Positions 1 to 5,781 of a stretch of DNA of 6,597 bases are shown here, in pieces; positions within the stretch are counted from its first letter, which is position 1, and every line of letters starts with the position of its first letter. Source of the DNA: an uncultured Chloroflexota bacterium (GTDB lineage Bacteria > Chloroflexota > Anaerolineae > Anaerolineales > Anaerolineaceae); contig CADBKS010000242.1 in assembly GCA_902795255.1 (NCBI GenBank), positions 1 through 6,597 on the forward strand, read 5' to 3'. A program made the position numbers and the translations under genes. The notes beneath the pieces were generated by a model. The model saw only the letters and a list, made by a program, of their open reading frames with translations, was not told where the DNA came from and made no database searches.

Positions 1-9
1 GCTAGCGCA

Positions 10-1005
10 ATGTCATTATTTGAAAGTTACGAACGCCGTGTTGATAAAATCAACGCCGTTATCAAAGAATATGGCATCAACAGCATCGAAGAATGTGCTG
101 AGATCTGCAAAGAAAAGGGCATCGACCCCTATACCATCGTCAAAGAAACCCAGCCGATCTGCTTTGAGAACGCCTGCTGGGCATACACCGTCGGCTGCGC
201 CATCGCGATCAAATCCGGCGTGAAGACCGCTGCGGATGCCGCAAAAATGATCGGCGTCGGCCTGCAGGCTTTCTGCATCCCCGGCTCCGTCGCTGAAGAC
301 CGCAAAGTCGGCCTCGGCCATGGCAACCTCGGTTCCATGCTGCTCAGCGAAGACACGAAATGCTTCGCTTTCCTGGCCGGTCACGAATCCTTTGCCGCGG
401 CTGAAGGCGCGATCAAGATCGCTCTGAACGCCAACAAAGTCCGCAAGAACCCGCTGAAGGTCATCCTGAACGGTCTTGGGAAAGACGCCGCCATGATCAT
501 CTCCCGCATCAACGGCTTCACCTATGTTCAGACCAAGTTCAACTACTTCACCGGTGAACTTGAGATCGTCCGCGAGATCCCCTATTCCGACGGCGAACGC
601 GCGAAGGTCCGCTGCTTCGGCGCTGATGACGTCCGCGAAGGCGTCGCGATCATGCACCACGAAGGTGCGGATGTTTCCATCACCGGGAACTCCACCAACC
701 CGACCCGCTTCCAGCACCCGGTCGCCGGCACCTACAAGAAGGAATGCCAGGAACAGGGCAAGAAGTACTTCTCCGTCGCTTCCGGCGGCGGTACGGGCCG
801 CACCCTGCATCCGGACAACATGGCAGCCGGTCCGGCTTCCTACGGTATGACCGATACCATGGGCCGCATGCACTCCGACGCCCAGTTCGCCGGTTCCTCC
901 TCCGTCCCTGCCCACGTTGAAATGATGGGCTTCATGGGCATGGGGAACAACCCGATGGTCGGCGCCACCGTCGCCTGCGCGGTCGCAGTCGCTTCCGTAA
1001 TGTAA
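10..1005 (+). CDS. GGGtGRT family protein, function unknown
   Basis: This 331-residue protein belongs to the GGGtGRT family (Pfam PF14057, from memory), a highly conserved set of proteins in anaerobic bacteria with no established biochemical role. The name-giving motif GGGTGRT is at residues 259-265, followed by the family's typical C-terminal block (LHPDNMAAGPASYG, 266-279, then TDTMGRMHSDAQFAGSSSVP). A cysteine-rich stretch includes C51, C56 and C63, with C89 and C118 further on, which could suit metal or Fe-S binding, but that is only inference. I see no signal peptide or clear membrane segment, so it is probably cytoplasmic. The start gives MSLFESYERR, which matches the family's usual N-terminus, and the length is typical; only 9 nt precede it, so the ribosome site lies outside the window. 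In other genomes I recall the gene beside a NifU-like Fe-S scaffold gene, which cannot be tested here. It ends in a strong terminator and converges on the pectin genes, so it is probably functionally unrelated to them. Confidence 0.93.
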   Translation: MSLFESYERRVDKINAVIKEYGINSIEECAEICKEKGIDPYTIVKETQPICFENACWAYTVGCAIAIKSGVKTAADAAKMIGVGLQAFCIPGSVAEDRKVGLGHGNLGSMLLSEDTKCFAFLAGHESFAAAEGAIKIALNANKVRKNPLKVILNGLGKDAAMIISRINGFTYVQTKFNYFTGELEIVREIPYSDGERAKVRCFGADDVREGVAIMHHEGADVSITGNSTNPTRFQHPVAGTYKKECQEQGKKYFSVASGGGTGRTLHPDNMAAGPASYGMTDTMGRMHSDAQFAGSSSVPAHVEMMGFMGMGNNPMVGATVACAVAVASVM

Positions 1006-1021
1006 TTTTTCATCTGAACTG

Positions 1022-1053
1022 AAAGAGGGAGGCAGCAGCCTCCCTCTTTTTTT
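1022..1053 (+). terminator. Intrinsic terminator of the GGGtGRT gene
   Basis: A perfect 12-bp stem (1022-1033 paired with 1038-1049) with a 4-nt loop AGCA is followed directly by a T run ending at 1053. It begins 16 nt after the stop codon of the plus-strand gene. This is a textbook Rho-independent terminator in the plus direction. On the minus strand the stem is followed by TTC rather than a T run, so it should work less well that way. Confidence 0.92.
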
Positions 1054-1057
1054 ATTT

Positions 1058-1086
1058 AAAAAGACCTGCCGGCGGCAGGTCTTTTT
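1058..1086 (-). terminator. Terminator closing the minus-strand operon (bidirectional)
   Basis: A 13-bp perfect inverted repeat (AAAAAGACCTGCC at 1058-1070, its complement at 1074-1086, loop of 3 nt) has five A at one edge and five T at the other, so each strand reads a GC-rich stem ending in a T tract. Read on the minus strand it lies 23 nt past the stop codon of the KduD-like gene and is that operon's best end point. On the plus strand it is a backup to the hairpin just before it. Confidence 0.88.
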
Positions 1087-1109
1087 CATTATATAACTCA
1101 GGCCTGGCG

Positions 1110-1907
1110 TTACGGCTGCTTGCCGATGTAGGCGAGGATGCCGCCGTCAACGTACAGGATGTGGCCGTTGACGAAGTTGGAGGCGTCGGACGCCAGGAAG
1201 ATCGCCGGACCCATCAGGTCTTCGGCCGTACCCCAGCGGGCAGCCGGAGTCTTGGCGACGATGAACTGATCGAACGGGTGGCGGCTGCCGTCCGGCTGGC
1301 GTTCACGCAGCGGAGCAGTCTGCGGGGTCGCGATATACCCCGGGCCGATACCGTTGCACTGGATGTTGTATTCGCCGAATTCGGAGCAGATATTTTTGGT
1401 CAGCATCTTCAGGCCGCCCTTGGCTGCCGCATACGCGGAAACCGTCTCGCGGCCGAGTTCGCTCATCATGGAGCAGATGTTGATGATCTTGCCGTGTCCC
1501 TTTTTGATCATGCCGGGCAGTACAGCTTTCGCAACAATAAACGGGGCATTCAGGTCGATATCGACCAGCTGGCGGAATTCTTCCGTGCTCATTTCCAGCA
1601 TCGGGATGCGCTTGATGATCCCGGCGTTGTTGACGAGGATGTCGATCACGCCGACTTCCTGTTCGATCTGAGCGACCATCGCCTTGACCTGTTCCTCATC
1701 CGTCACGTCGCAGATATACCCATGGGCTTCGATGCCTTTGTCAGCATAATCTTTCAGCGCCTGTTCGAGGTGGTGCTGGCTGCGGCAGTTGAAGCAGATC
1801 TTCGCACCCGCGGCAGCAAATGCTTCAGCCATCGCGAAACCGATCCCGTAAGCAGCACCGGTCACCAGAGCGACTTTGCCTTCAAGAGAGAAAATATTCA
1901 TATCCAT
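1110..1907 (-). CDS. kduD: SDR oxidoreductase, KduD-like
   Basis: This 265-residue cytoplasmic protein is a classical short-chain dehydrogenase/reductase. The cofactor motif TGAAYGIG is at 16-23, NNAG at 93-96, and the catalytic set is N120, S146, Y159 and K163 (YAAAK). The C-terminal YVDGG motif follows. Close relatives are often labelled gluconate 5-dehydrogenase (Ga5DH). Beside kduI, kdgK and kdgA the more likely reaction is NAD(P)H-dependent reduction of 3-deoxy-D-glycero-2,5-hexodiulosonate (DKII) to 2-keto-3-deoxygluconate, the KduD step. That substrate choice comes from context, not from the motifs. The ATG at 1907 is preferred over the one at 1901 because AAGGAA (complement of 1916-1921) is spaced 8 nt from the first and 14 nt from the second. 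It lies 18 nt downstream of kdgK, is probably co-transcribed with it, and is the last gene of the operon. Confidence 0.9.
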   Translation of the reverse strand: MDMNIFSLEGKVALVTGAAYGIGFAMAEAFAAAGAKICFNCRSQHHLEQALKDYADKGIEAHGYICDVTDEEQVKAMVAQIEQEVGVIDILVNNAGIIKRIPMLEMSTEEFRQLVDIDLNAPFIVAKAVLPGMIKKGHGKIINICSMMSELGRETVSAYAAAKGGLKMLTKNICSEFGEYNIQCNGIGPGYIATPQTAPLRERQPDGSRHPFDQFIVAKTPAARWGTAEDLMGPAIFLASDASNFVNGHILYVDGGILAYIGKQP

Positions 1908-1925
1908 GATTGGGCTTCCTTCAGA

Positions 1926-2929
1926 TCAGCGCTGTACGCGGCCGGTACCATCGCCGCCCATCAGTTTTTCAACTTCATCGACACTGACACGGTTGAAGTC
2001 GCCGGAAATGCTGTGCTTCAGGCAGGAAGCCGCCACAGCGAATTCCAGAGCCTGCTGCCGGTCTTCATAATGGGTCAGACCATAGAGCAGCCCGCCGCCG
2101 AAGCTGTCACCGCCGCCGACACGGTCAACGATGTCGCGGATCTCGTAGCGTTTGGATTCATAGAAATGTTCGCGGTCATTCAGGCAGGCAGCCCAGCCGT
2201 TCCAGTCCGCGCTCTTGCTCTCGCGCAGGGTGATGGCGATCATCTTCATGTTCGGGTAGGCCGCAAGGACCTTATCGCCCAGGGCCTTATATTTCGCCCG
2301 GTCCAGTTCACCGGATTCAACGACCACGTCCGTGGTGATCTCCAGGGACTTCTGGACATCTTCTTCGTTGGCGATGGCAACGTCAACATATTCGGCCAGT
2401 TCGCGCATGACTTCAGGTTCTTGCGGAAGTTCAGGTCACAGGAGACAGTAATGCCGCGCTTCTTGGCTTCTTTGACCGCTTCCAGGGAAAGATCCCGGGC
2501 GCTCGCGGAGATCGCGGGGGTGATGCCGGTGATATGGAACCAGTCCACACCTTCCAGCGCCTCATCCCAGTCGATATCGCCGGGTTTCGCGAGGCAGATC
2601 GAGGACCAGTCACGGTCATAAACGACCTTGCTGGGGCGCTGGTTCGCGCCGGTTTCAAGGTAGTAAATACCGACCCGGCCCTTATCGGAGCGGACGATGC
2701 GGCTCACATCGACACCGAAACCGCGCAGGTCACGGATGCATTCATCAGCAATCGCGTTCTTCGGCAGGACCGTCAGGAACGCGGCATCCTGATCATAATT
2801 GGCAAGAGAAACAGCCACATTGGCTTCACCGCCGCCGAAGGTCGCTTCGAGCATCGGGCTCTGGAAGAAGCGTTCCAGTCCGGGGGACTTCAGACGCAGC
2901 ATAATTTCGCCGAAAGTTAAGAATTTCAT
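1926..2929 (-). pseudogene. kdgK: 2-keto-3-deoxygluconate kinase, frame-disrupted
   Basis: This is a PfkB/ribokinase-family sugar kinase in two frames. The first frame, from ATG 2929, gives 172 native residues: substrate-binding GGGEANVAVSLANY at 32-45, then [10 protein letters not shown] ending at nt 2414. The second frame carries the rest, from about nt 2414 ([10 protein letters not shown]) to the stop at 1926, including the nucleotide-binding and catalytic motif [12 protein letters not shown], whose catalytic Asp is encoded at 2106-2108. Relatives usually have about 8-9 residues (a WKYGK-type stretch, from memory) between RKNL and the EVM equivalent. Their absence together with a frame change points to a deletion of roughly 25 nt. 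As written, the first frame runs into unrelated sequence and stops at 2246, giving a 227-residue product without the catalytic Asp. An intact gene would encode about 340 residues, the usual KdgK length, and make KDPG from KDG with ATP. AAAAGGA sits 8 nt before the start, and kdgA ends 20 nt upstream. Neither half shows further decay, so the lesion is recent or an assembly error. Confidence 0.88.
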
Positions 2930-2949
2930 TTTTCCGATCCTTTTATCTG

Positions 2950-3591
2950 TTATTTTGCTTTGGCTTCATCGACGATCCGGCGTGCTTCCGCGCACAGCTC
3001 CGTGACCTTCGCAAAATTGCCGGCAGCGATCTCTTTTGCCGGAACCGTCCAGCTGCCGCCCACCGCGTGAATGACGGGGGAGACGATGAACTCAGCCAGG
3101 TTTTCATTGTTTACGCCGCCGGTCGGGATGAATTTCGTGCCGGGGAACGGGCCGGACAGCGCCTTCAGCGCTTTCAGTCCGCCGTAAACGTTGGCGGGGA
3201 AGAATTTAATGACATTCAGGTCATGCTTTTTCGCCCACATGATCTCCGTCGGGGTCACACAGCCGGGCGTGACGGCAACACCGTTCTCAACACACCAGGC
3301 GACGGTTTCTTCATCATAGCCCGGGGCAACGATGAATTTCGCGCCGCATTCAACAGCGAGTTTGCACTGATCAAGATTGACAACGGTACCAGCGCCGACC
3401 AGCATTTCCGGAACTTTCTGCGCAACGGCACGGATCGAATCAGCAGCTGCCGCAGTGCGGAAGGTGATCTCCATCACGTCGATCCCGCCGGCCAGCATTG
3501 CCTTCGCAGTCGGAACTGCATCTTCAGCCTTTTCCAAAACGACCACGGGAACGACCCCCGCTGCTGCCATTCTGCCTAAAACATCCATCAT
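2950..3591 (-). CDS. kdgA: KDPG/KHG aldolase
   Basis: This 213-residue class I aldolase cleaves 2-keto-3-deoxy-6-phosphogluconate to pyruvate and glyceraldehyde-3-phosphate, the last step of KDG catabolism, in the cytoplasm. The catalytic Glu is E41 in MEITFRT, with R45, T69 in GAGT, P90, and the Schiff-base Lys K129 in IKFFPA. The phosphate-binding PTGGV is at 156-160. These positions are offset by four from E. coli Eda (E45, R49, T73, P94, K133). Two ATG codons lie in tandem, at 3591 and 3588. AAGGAG is only 3 nt from the first but 6 nt from the second, so the protein probably starts at 3588 and is one residue shorter. The gene follows kduI after a 109-nt spacer with two hairpins and precedes kdgK by 20 nt. 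It is also called eda; a 6-phosphogalactonate aldolase is a less likely alternative given the neighbours. Confidence 0.95.
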   Translation of the reverse strand: MMDVLGRMAAAGVVPVVVLEKAEDAVPTAKAMLAGGIDVMEITFRTAAAADSIRAVAQKVPEMLVGAGTVVNLDQCKLAVECGAKFIVAPGYDEETVAWCVENGVAVTPGCVTPTEIMWAKKHDLNVIKFFPANVYGGLKALKALSGPFPGTKFIPTGGVNNENLAEFIVSPVIHAVGGSWTVPAKEIAAGNFAKVTELCAEARRIVDEAKAK

Positions 3592-3594
3592 AAT

Positions 3595-3600
3595 CTCCTT
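3595..3600 (-). promoter_or_regulatory. Ribosome binding site of kdgA
   Basis: The complement of this stretch reads AAGGAG. It stands 6 nt from the ATG ending at 3588 but only 3 nt from the ATG ending at 3591, which favours the downstream ATG as the true start. Confidence 0.75.
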
Positions 3601-3610
3601 GTTTTTTATG

Positions 3611-3631
3611 TGTTCCTTCCGCGAAGGAACA
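3611..3631 (-). other. Hairpin in the kdgA leader
   Basis: A perfect 9-bp inverted repeat (TGTTCCTTC at 3611-3619, its complement at 3623-3631, loop of 3 nt) lies 10 nt upstream of the kdgA ribosome site. On the minus strand it is followed by ACATAAAAAAC, not a T tract, so it is not a classical terminator. Its left arm, read on the minus strand, contains TGTTCC and its right arm GGAAGGAAC. It could protect a processed mRNA end or be an operator; neither is shown by the sequence alone. Confidence 0.5.
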
Positions 3632-3640
3632 CCTTGTTTA

Positions 3641-3673
3641 TAAAAATAAATATGAAGGCGCAGAGCGCCTTCA
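3641..3673 (-). terminator. Terminator-like hairpin after kduI
   Basis: A 9-bp perfect stem (3653-3661 with 3665-3673, loop of 3 nt) lies 27 nt past the kduI stop. On the minus strand it is followed by the T-rich tail TATTTATTTTTAT, interrupted by A residues. The stem can be lengthened by a further AAATA/TATTT pairing across a 2-nt bulge. It looks like a partial terminator that would lower transcription into kdgA, kdgK and kduD relative to kduI. There is no convincing independent promoter after it. Confidence 0.6.
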
Positions 3674-3700
3674 AATATTTCATCAGCTGTCCGTCACACC

Positions 3701-4543
3701 TCAGCGAAGGTCCGGTGTGGCAATGTTGTCCATGTCATCAAAAGCCTGGTTCTCACCGCCCATCGCCCAGATGAAGGTATAAGCCGCGGTACCGGCTCCG
3801 GAATGGATCGACCAGGAAGGTGAAATGACCGCGTCAAAGTTCTGCATAACGATATGGCGGGTCTCCTGCGGCTGGCCCATGAAATGGAAAACCGCATGTC
3901 CTTCCGGAATGTTGAAATAGGTATAGATCTCCATGCGGCGTTCATGCGTATGAGAGGGCATGGTGTTCCAGACGCTTCCTTCCTCAAGCTGCGTCAGGCC
4001 CATGGAAAGCTGACAGGTTTCCAGAACGTCCGGATGGATGAACTGGTTGATGACGCGCTTATTGCTGGTCGCCGTCTCACCGAGCGGGCGCTTGTTGGCA
4101 TCAGCGAAAGAGAGGAAAGTGGTTTTGCAGGCTTTGTGGGCCGGAGCGGAAACCAGATAGAAACGGGCCGGGTCCGCCGGATCCGCGCTTTTGAAACTGA
4201 CTTTCTGCGTACCCTTGGTGATATAAAGGCAGTCTTCAAAACCAAGTTCGAAGGTTTCATTATCAGCCTGAATGGTGCCCTTGCCGCCGAGGTTGAAAAC
4301 ACCGGCTTCACGGCGTTCAAGGAAGTAAGATGTTCCGAAGTTGCCCCAGACATCAATGCCCTTATCAATGGGCAGTTCCTCGTTCACGGGCATAATGCCG
4401 AGCACCACCATGCGGTCTACATGGGAATAAACAGCCTGAACCGTATCGGGCTGGTAAAGGTTTTGGATCAAAAACTCTTTGCGGAGTTCTTCGGTTGTGT
4501 AACGCTTCACATCGTTAGGACCGGTTGAGTATCGAATATCCAT
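3701..4543 (-). CDS. kduI: 5-keto-4-deoxyuronate isomerase
   Basis: This 280-residue protein is 4-deoxy-L-threo-5-hexosulose-uronate ketol-isomerase. It converts the ring-opened product of unsaturated uronates, released from pectin by lyases and unsaturated glucuronyl/galacturonyl hydrolases, into 3-deoxy-D-glycero-2,5-hexodiulosonate. The fold is a cupin. The zinc ligands are visible as H198, H200, E205 and H247 (SHTHERRME at 197-205, SIHSG at 245-249), two positions beyond E. coli KduI (H196, H198, E203, H245). The length matches the family (278 in E. coli). The ATG at 4543 has AGGAGA 7 nt before it. It follows the ABC ATPase by 18 nt, so the two are almost certainly co-transcribed. Downstream is a terminator-like hairpin before kdgA. 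The product feeds the KduD-like reductase encoded at 1110-1907. The assignment is firm. Confidence 0.97.
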   Translation of the reverse strand: MDIRYSTGPNDVKRYTTEELRKEFLIQNLYQPDTVQAVYSHVDRMVVLGIMPVNEELPIDKGIDVWGNFGTSYFLERREAGVFNLGGKGTIQADNETFELGFEDCLYITKGTQKVSFKSADPADPARFYLVSAPAHKACKTTFLSFADANKRPLGETATSNKRVINQFIHPDVLETCQLSMGLTQLEEGSVWNTMPSHTHERRMEIYTYFNIPEGHAVFHFMGQPQETRHIVMQNFDAVISPSWSIHSGAGTAAYTFIWAMGGENQAFDDMDNIATPDLR

Positions 4544-4561
4544 TATGGGATCTCCTGTTTA

Positions 4562-5641
4562 TTATTTAATGACCTTCTCGGTTTCCCCATCGAAGAGATA
4601 AACACTTTCATACGGGATGAAGAAATCAAGTTCAGTATCAAGTTCCGGGGTGTCATGCGGATCGACTTTGAGGATCGCCTTTTCATCACCGATATTGATG
4701 TAGACATTGGTGTTGTCACCGAGCATTTCCGTCAGTTCGACCGTGCTCTTGATTGCATAGCCTTCTTCGGTCTTTTTGAGCGAGATCGCTTCCGGTCTGA
4801 ACCCGAACACCAGTTCTTTTCCTTCATATTCGGAAAGTTTTTTCCCGAATTTCGGGGCCAGATCCAGGACGTTTCCTCCGATATTTACCTTTCCGCCCTT
4901 CACCGTGGTGCGGATGAAGTTCATCGGCGGTTCTCCGATGAACCCGGCAACGAAGACGTTCACCGGTTCGAAATAGAGTTCATACGGGGTGCCGATCTGC
5001 TGGACATAGCCGTCCTTCATGACCACGATCCGGTCAGCCATCGTCATGGCTTCCGTCTGGTCGTGCGTCACGTAGATCGTGGTAGCGCCTGTTTCGCGGT
5101 GGATCTGGGTGATCTCGGAGCGCATCGTCACGCGCTGCTTCGCGTCCAGGTTGGAAAGCGGTTCGTCCATCAGGAAGATGCCCACCTTGCGGATGATGGC
5201 GCGGCCGACCGCGACACGCTGGCGCTGACCGCCGGAAAGAGCGCGGGGCAGCCGGTCCAGATAATCCGTCAGGCCGAGGATGTTCGCCACTTTCGTAACT
5301 TTTTCTTCGATCACATCCTCATCCACACCTTCCAGGGTCAGACCGTAGCCCAGATTGTCAAAGACCGTCATCTGCGGATACAGCGCGTAGCTCTGGAAAA
5401 CCATGGCGATCCCGCGTTCACGGGGACCCATCTCATTTGCACGTTTTCCCTCAATCAGGAAATCGCCTTTGGAAATATCTTCCAGACCGGCGATCATGCG
5501 CAGGGTCGTTGATTTACCGCAGCCCGAAGGACCGACAAAAACGACGAATTCGCCTTTTTCGATTTCCAGATTAAAATTATGCACCGCGTGAAAGCCGTTT
5601 GGATAGATCTTATTGATATCTTTCAGCGTAATATATGCCAT
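4562..5641 (-). CDS. MsmX/UgpC-type sugar ABC transporter ATPase
   Basis: This 359-residue ATPase of the CUT1 (MalK/UgpC/MsmX) class would sit at the inner face of the membrane and power import of oligosaccharides. Visible motifs are Walker A GPSGCGKST (37-45), Q-loop Q83, signature LSGGQ (135-139), Walker B IFLMDE (155-160), D-loop SNLDA (163-167) and the switch H193. The C-terminal regulatory TOBE-type region (about 235-359) includes FIGEPPMNF and GFRPE (280-284), typical of the class. Length is normal. The ATG at 5641 has an excellent AGGAGG 9 nt upstream. No permease or binding-protein gene is visible beside it. This suits a shared ATPase serving several importers, as MsmX does in Bacillus, but the permeases could also lie outside the window. 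Its place directly before kduI suggests that pectin oligogalacturonides are among the substrates; the sequence itself does not fix the substrate. Confidence 0.95.
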   Translation of the reverse strand: MAYITLKDINKIYPNGFHAVHNFNLEIEKGEFVVFVGPSGCGKSTTLRMIAGLEDISKGDFLIEGKRANEMGPRERGIAMVFQSYALYPQMTVFDNLGYGLTLEGVDEDVIEEKVTKVANILGLTDYLDRLPRALSGGQRQRVAVGRAIIRKVGIFLMDEPLSNLDAKQRVTMRSEITQIHRETGATTIYVTHDQTEAMTMADRIVVMKDGYVQQIGTPYELYFEPVNVFVAGFIGEPPMNFIRTTVKGGKVNIGGNVLDLAPKFGKKLSEYEGKELVFGFRPEAISLKKTEEGYAIKSTVELTEMLGDNTNVYINIGDEKAILKVDPHDTPELDTELDFFIPYESVYLFDGETEKVIK

Positions 5642-5676
5642 GGCGCACTACCTCCTGTTGCAGATGGTTTTTGAGT

Positions 5677-5706
5677 AGTTTAAATAAATACGCATCCTGC
5701 TTTCAA
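5677..5706 (-). promoter_or_regulatory. Possible promoter of the ATPase-kdu-kdg operon
   Basis: On the minus strand, TTGAAA (complement of 5701-5706; 5 of 6 to the -35 consensus) and TAAACT (complement of 5677-5682; 4 of 6 to the -10) are 18 nt apart. Transcription would start about 30 nt before the ATPase start codon, just clear of its ribosome site. A TATACT box (complement of 5706-5711) overlaps the -35 by one base but has no good -35 of its own. The AT-rich background makes chance matches likely. Confidence 0.3.
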
Positions 5707-5742
5707 GTATAAAAGAAGCGTAAAGATAATACTATATCAAAA

Positions 5743-5756
5743 ATAAAACATTTTAT
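5743..5756. promoter_or_regulatory. Palindrome, possible operator
   Basis: ATAAAA and TTTTAT flank a 2-nt centre (CA), forming a perfect 14-nt palindrome between the GH4 gene and the ATPase gene, upstream of the possible promoter. It could bind a dimeric regulator of the pectin genes. Read on the minus strand it is also followed by TTTT and could form a weak AU-only hairpin. Palindromes of A and T arise easily by chance in such DNA. Confidence 0.3.
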
Positions 5757-5761
5757 GGCTA

Positions 5762-5781
5762 AAACGGATTTCGGACCGTTT
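5762..5781 (-). terminator. Weak hairpin at the end of the GH4 gene
   Basis: AAACGG (5762-5767) and CCGTTT (5776-5781) pair across an 8-nt loop and overlap the GH4 stop codon at 5780-5782. On the minus strand the stem is followed by TAGCC with no proper T tract, so it is at most a weak terminator. Read-through from the GH4 gene into the ATPase gene is plausible. Confidence 0.3.

Noticed and set aside
1..9. GCTAGC (a NheI site) at the left edge
   Set aside because: A single 6-mer at a window boundary is expected by chance and indicates neither cloning nor a mobile-element end.
16..1089. A 357-codon minus-strand open frame opposite the GGGtGRT gene
   Set aside because: It mirrors a strongly conserved gene, has Asp/Gly/Val/Phe-rich shadow composition, and its start would lie within the terminator hairpins.
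2246..2413. The out-of-frame tail of the first kdgK frame as a genuine new C-terminus
   Set aside because: The 55 extra residues have shadow-frame composition, while the alternative frame over the same DNA encodes conserved KdgK sequence.
2404..2420. Programmed ribosomal frameshifting in kdgK
   Set aside because: There is no slippery heptamer or stimulatory structure that I can see, and conserved residues are missing at the junction, which a frameshift would not restore.
1161..2621. A 486-codon plus-strand open frame opposite the kduD-like gene and kdgK
   Set aside because: It is antisense to two clearly recognised genes and its translation resembles no family I know. It contains the low-complexity Ala/Asp/Phe/Arg composition typical of the reverse of GC-biased codons.
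3611..3673. Riboswitch or CRISPR-like repeat between kduI and kdgA
   Set aside because: The two hairpins are unrelated in sequence, each occurs once, and together they are too short and simple for a known riboswitch or a repeat array.
4655..5512. A 285-codon plus-strand open frame opposite the ABC ATPase
   Set aside because: It is a shadow of an ATPase with all motifs intact, rich in Asp, His, Arg and Phe, with no recognisable domain.
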